A program made the position numbers and the translations under genes. From assembly GCF_002196855.1 (NCBI RefSeq), contig NZ_NIPW01000006.1, positions 62,001 to 126,000 on the forward strand: DNA of 64,000 nt, read 5' to 3'. Below are positions 61,189 to 64,000 of the stretch, piece after piece. The first letter of the stretch is position 1. Each line of letters starts with the position of its first letter. A model generated the notes under the pieces. That model saw only the letters and a list, made by a program, of their open reading frames with translations, had not been told where the DNA came from and searched no databases. The DNA comes from Haematobacter genomosp. 1 (lineage in GTDB: Bacteria; Pseudomonadota; Alphaproteobacteria; Rhodobacterales; Rhodobacteraceae).

Positions 61189-62523
61189 TCAGTTCTTGAA
61201 TTCGAGCTGCCGGTTCGCCCGGAGCGCCACCAGCGTGCAGATCGCGCCGGAGAGCAGATAGGCGCCCGCCGACCACAGGCCGAACCAATGCACCAGCGCC
61301 AGGGCGACCAGCGGCGCGAATCCGGCGCCGAACAGCCAGGCGAGGTCGGATGTCAGGGCGGACGCGGTGTAGCGATAGGTCGGATCGAACCGCGCCGCCG
61401 TCGCGCCGGAGGACTGGCCGAAGGACAGGCCGAGCAGCACGAACCCGACGATCATGTAGATCAGCTCCCCCGTCTCCGCCCCGCCAAGGAAGGCCGGCGC
61501 CACGACGCTGAACACCGCGATACCGATGGCGGCGAGGGCGAGCAGGTTGCCCCGGCCGATCCTGTCCGACAGCACACCCGACAGCAGCACGGCACCGACG
61601 CCCACAACAGCCGCGATCACCTGGATGATGAGGAAGTCCGCCGGCGGTTCCTCCGTGTAGAGGAATACGTAGGACAGCGGGAACACCGTCATCATGTGAA
61701 AGAGCGCAAAGCTCGCGAGCGGGGTGAAGATGCCGAGGATGATCCGCGGCCCTTCCGCGCTCAGCGTATTGCCGACCGGCGCGGGTTGCAGGTCGCGGCT
61801 TTCGAAGAGGCGCTCGTATTCCGGCGTCACCACGATGCGCAGGCGGGCGAACAGGGCCACCACGTTGATCGCGAAGGCGACGAAGAACGGATAGCGCCAG
61901 CCCCAGCTCAGGAAATCTTCGGTGGAGAGGCTGAGCACCAGATAGGCGAACAGCGCGGACGCCACGATCAGCCCGAGCGGTGCGCCAAGCTGCGGCAGCA
62001 TCGCGTACCAGCCCCGCTTGCCGGGAGGCGCGTTCATGGCGAGCAGCGAGGACAGCCCGTCCCATGCCCCGCCGAGCGCGATCCCCTGCAGGAAGCGGAA
62101 GGCGGCAAGGAACAGGATCGACCAGTAGCCGATGGTGGCATAGCCGGGAATCAGCGGGATGCAGACGGTCGCCGTTCCGAGCAGGAACAGGGCGAGCGTG
62201 AGCTTTGCTCCCCGTCCCCAGGCGCGGTCAATCTGGATGAAGAGGATCGTGCCGATGGGACGCGCGACAAAGGCCAGCGCGAAGACCGCGAAGGACAGCA
62301 GCGTGCCCGTCAGCGGATCGGCGAAGGAAAAGAACACCGCTGGAAAGACCAGAACGGAGGCGATGGAATAGACGAAGAAGTCGAAGAATTCCGACATCCG
62401 GCCGATGATGACGCCGATGGCGATTTCGTTGGGCGAGACGTCATGACCGCCATCCTTGTGGATGGCGCGGGCGTCGCGTTCCGCCGTCGTCTCCGGCGTT
62501 CCCGTGGCTGCGGTGCTGCTCAT
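61189..62523 (-). CDS. MFS transporter, metabolite:H+ symporter (MHS) type
   Basis: 444 residues from ATG 62523 (upstream frame to 62649 lacks family resemblance). Twelve helices; MHS features are IGVIIGRMSEFFDFFVYSIAS in helix 1, FVARPIGTILFIQIDRAWGRGAKLTLALFLLGTATV between helices 2 and 4, GIALGGAWDGLSSLLAMNAPPGKRGWYAMLPQLGAPLG, and GVLSDRIGRGNLLALAAIGIA in the second half. Relatives carry dicarboxylates, osmolytes or aromatic acids. Substrate unknown. A long palindrome is located 108-128 bp upstream. Confidence 0.9.
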   Translation of the reverse strand: MSSTAATGTPETTAERDARAIHKDGGHDVSPNEIAIGVIIGRMSEFFDFFVYSIASVLVFPAVFFSFADPLTGTLLSFAVFALAFVARPIGTILFIQIDRAWGRGAKLTLALFLLGTATVCIPLIPGYATIGYWSILFLAAFRFLQGIALGGAWDGLSSLLAMNAPPGKRGWYAMLPQLGAPLGLIVASALFAYLVLSLSTEDFLSWGWRYPFFVAFAINVVALFARLRIVVTPEYERLFESRDLQPAPVGNTLSAEGPRIILGIFTPLASFALFHMMTVFPLSYVFLYTEEPPADFLIIQVIAAVVGVGAVLLSGVLSDRIGRGNLLALAAIGIAVFSVVAPAFLGGAETGELIYMIVGFVLLGLSFGQSSGATAARFDPTYRYTASALTSDLAWLFGAGFAPLVALALVHWFGLWSAGAYLLSGAICTLVALRANRQLEFKN

Positions 62524-62630
62524 GCTGGACCTCGCCTCTTCCTGCATCTGATATAAGTTGTGCATGATAGCGCACTCCGCGCCACTGGCACGGGGCGGCG
62601 TCTCTATAGAGCCGACGGCTGCACCTGCGG

Positions 62631-62651
62631 CATTGGGCAAATTGTCCAATG
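62631..62651. promoter_or_regulatory. 21-bp palindromic operator candidate
   Basis: CATTGG-G-CAA-A-TTG-T-CCAATG: ten base pairs around a central A, with one G/T mismatch. It is flanked by a 10-bp direct repeat ACCTGCGGCA (62623-62632 and 62656-62665). It lies between the divergent symporter and cyoA genes and is typical of a dimeric regulator site. TTGGGC-N16-TACCTG within it is a possible cyo promoter. Confidence 0.65.
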
Positions 62652-62728
62652 TCGTACCTGCGGCAGAGCCTTTAATCCAACGCCCGATCTTCCGGCCCAG
62701 CCGGATCGCCCCCTAGTTTCCTTGCCAG

Positions 62729-63928
62729 ATGATGGGAAAGCCCGTGAAACCAGCGCGCCTCGTCCCCCTTATCCTCGTTCCGCTCCTTCTCGCAGCGTGC
62801 AAGCCGGTGGTCCTGTCACCGGCGGGCGATATTGCGATGCGGCAGCGGGACCTGCTTGTGATCTCCACGCTGCTCATGCTGCTCATCATCATTCCGGTGA
62901 TGGCGCTGGTGATCTTCTTCGCGTGGAAGTACCGCGAATCTAACCGGAAAGCGGAATACAAGCCGGACTGGGATCACTCGACCCAGCTCGAACTCGTCAT
63001 CTGGGCGGCGCCGCTGCTCATCATCATCTGCCTCGGTGCGCTGACATGGGTCGGCACGCACCTGCTTGACCCCTACCGGCCGCTCGACCGGCTGGACAAG
63101 GACAGGCCGCTTGCCGCCGATCACCGGCCGCTGGAGGTGCAGGTCGTGGCGATGGACTGGAAATGGCTGTTCATCTACCCCGAAGAGGGGATCGCCACGG
63201 TGAACGAACTCGCCGCGCCGGTGGACCGGCCGATCCGGTTCAAGATCACCGCCACCTCCGTGATGAACGCCTTCTACATTCCGGCGCTGTCGGGCATGAT
63301 CTATGCGATGCCCGGGATGCAGACGCAGCTCAACGCCGTCATCAACCATGCAGGCGATTATGAGGGCTTCTCCGCCAACTACAGCGGCCACGGCTTCTCC
63401 CACATGCGATTCGCCTTCCACGGGCTTGACGACGCGGGTTACGACCAATGGGTTCAGCAGGTGCGCGAAAGCGGCCAGACGCTCGACCGCGCGACCTATC
63501 TCGACCTCGTCAAACCCAGCGAGAACAACCCCGCCACGCATTACCAGTCGGTCGATGCCGATCTCTATCGCCTGATTCTCAACATGTGCGTGGAGCCGGG
63601 GCGGATGTGCATGAATGAAATGGCCTCCATCGACGCACGGGGCGGGGCGGGTCTGGCCGGAACGCTGAACGTCCGTCCCTTCGATGCCGACGGACCGATG
63701 CGTCAGGCGACCGTCTTCGGCGGCCTGCCTTCGTTTGTGGAGACATTCTGCACCGTGGAAGACTCAAAGCTTGCCTTCGGCGGCCCGCTGGCTGCGGCCG
63801 AACTGCCCGAGCAGGTCCGCACCCGGACGCCGTTCCGCGGGCATGGCCTGACGCAGCCCTCGCTCCTGCCGTTCACGGCGCCCACTTCGCAAGCGGAGGC
63901 AGACGCCGCCCGCCCCTCCGCGCTCTGA
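62729..63928 (+). CDS. cyoA: cytochrome bo-type ubiquinol oxidase subunit II
   Basis: 399 residues, longer than the E. coli protein by a C-terminal extension. Signal sequence with lipobox LAAC (Cys24), two membrane helices (LLVISTLLMLLIIIPVMALVIFFAWKYR and LELVIWAAPLLIIICLGALTWVGTH), then the cupredoxin-like domain (VVAMDWKWLFIYPEEGIATVNEL, MNAFYIPALSGMIYAMPGMQTQLNAVINHAG). The CuA ligands of cytochrome c oxidases are absent, so quinol is the donor. First gene of the cyo operon; cyoB begins 14 bases later. Confidence 0.94.
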   Translation: MMGKPVKPARLVPLILVPLLLAACKPVVLSPAGDIAMRQRDLLVISTLLMLLIIIPVMALVIFFAWKYRESNRKAEYKPDWDHSTQLELVIWAAPLLIIICLGALTWVGTHLLDPYRPLDRLDKDRPLAADHRPLEVQVVAMDWKWLFIYPEEGIATVNELAAPVDRPIRFKITATSVMNAFYIPALSGMIYAMPGMQTQLNAVINHAGDYEGFSANYSGHGFSHMRFAFHGLDDAGYDQWVQQVRESGQTLDRATYLDLVKPSENNPATHYQSVDADLYRLILNMCVEPGRMCMNEMASIDARGGAGLAGTLNVRPFDADGPMRQATVFGGLPSFVETFCTVEDSKLAFGGPLAAAELPEQVRTRTPFRGHGLTQPSLLPFTAPTSQAEADAARPSAL

Positions 63929-63942
63929 GACAGGACTGACCG

Positions 63943-64000
63943 ATGTTTGGTATGCCGCTCTCCGAATTCATCTTCGGCCGCCTCACCTGGGAGGCCCTGC
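63943..64000 (+). CDS. cyoB: ubiquinol oxidase subunit I, 5' end only
   Basis: ATG 63943 begins MFGMPLSEFIFGRLTWEAL and continues past the window. The start of this sequence and the position after cyoA fit the N-terminus of the haem-copper oxidase subunit I of cytochrome bo. The catalytic residues are outside the window, so the identity rests on context. Confidence 0.75.
   Translation, partial: MFGMPLSEFIFGRLTWEAL

Noticed and set aside
59366-62065. Very long antisense frame spanning the ThDP and symporter genes
   Set aside because: Crosses a strong terminator and two genes with clear family motifs; composition is typical of a shadow frame.

Overview
The window is high-GC DNA from an alphaproteobacterium, most likely of the Rhodobacteraceae (Paracoccus/Rhodobacter type). 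The evidence is a division/cell-wall order of ftsW-murG-murC-DUF2484-murB-ddl-ftsQ-ftsA-ftsZ followed by lpxC, bamD and recN; cobS and cobT flanking small redox and hydrolase genes; a J-domain/bolA/DUF4177/gatB neighbourhood; and -35 elements of the TTGCAC/TTGGCA type. All calls come from reading the sequence. No database search was run.

Region 1 (1-10166) is a nucleobase/hydantoin catabolism locus. A rutR-like TetR regulator, translationally coupled to a truncated SUFU-like gene, is divergent from a Zn-dependent carbamoyl-amidohydrolase, a dihydropyrimidinase, an atypical SDR, an ABC importer (ATPase, two permeases, NMT1/ThiY-type binding protein) and a metallophosphoesterase. Several very small ORFs sit between these genes with 1-4 base overlaps. 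Together they look like uptake and ring opening of a (dihydro)pyrimidine. No dihydropyrimidine dehydrogenase is in view.

Region 2 (10167-16708) is regulatory: a 19-bp hairpin runs into eight perfect copies of a 14-bp repeat, followed by a ScfR/RamB-type HTH regulator, a stand-alone receiver protein, a small membrane protein, a CbrA-like transporter-histidine kinase, a FliM/SpoA-domain protein and two small lipoproteins.

Region 3 (16959-33630) makes the peptidoglycan precursor, the divisome and lipid A: murD, then DUF429-like, ftsW, murG, murC, DUF2484, murB, ddl, ftsQ, ftsA, ftsZ, lpxC, bamD, recN. The genes from ftsW to ftsA are nearly all overlapping or within a few bases. An intrinsic terminator follows ftsZ, and lpxC has its own promoter-like sequence with a palindrome.

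Region 4 (33634-42280) holds a large Xaa-Pro aminopeptidase, the cobaltochelatase subunits CobT and CobS, a flavin reductase, an isochorismatase-like hydrolase, a classical SDR, a J-domain protein, BolA and DUF4177.

Region 5 (42281-43226) is the longest gene-free stretch. It contains a good promoter, about 280 bp of hairpin-rich sequence and an intrinsic terminator (a candidate small RNA), followed by a MITE-like repeat flanked by CTAA. A second copy flanked by TTAG lies at 52481-52646.

Region 6 (43227-64000) is mostly housekeeping: gatB, PfpI-like protein, lytic transglycosylases, pepN, class I glutamine amidotransferase, aromatic aminotransferase, mercaptopyruvate sulfurtransferase, smpB, dapA, DMT exporter, a split MnmC pair (mnmD and an FAD oxidoreductase, divergent), a ThDP enzyme, an MHS-type symporter, and the start of a cytochrome bo-type quinol oxidase operon (cyoA, partial cyoB). 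No rRNA, convincing tRNA, CRISPR array, phage or intact transposase was seen.
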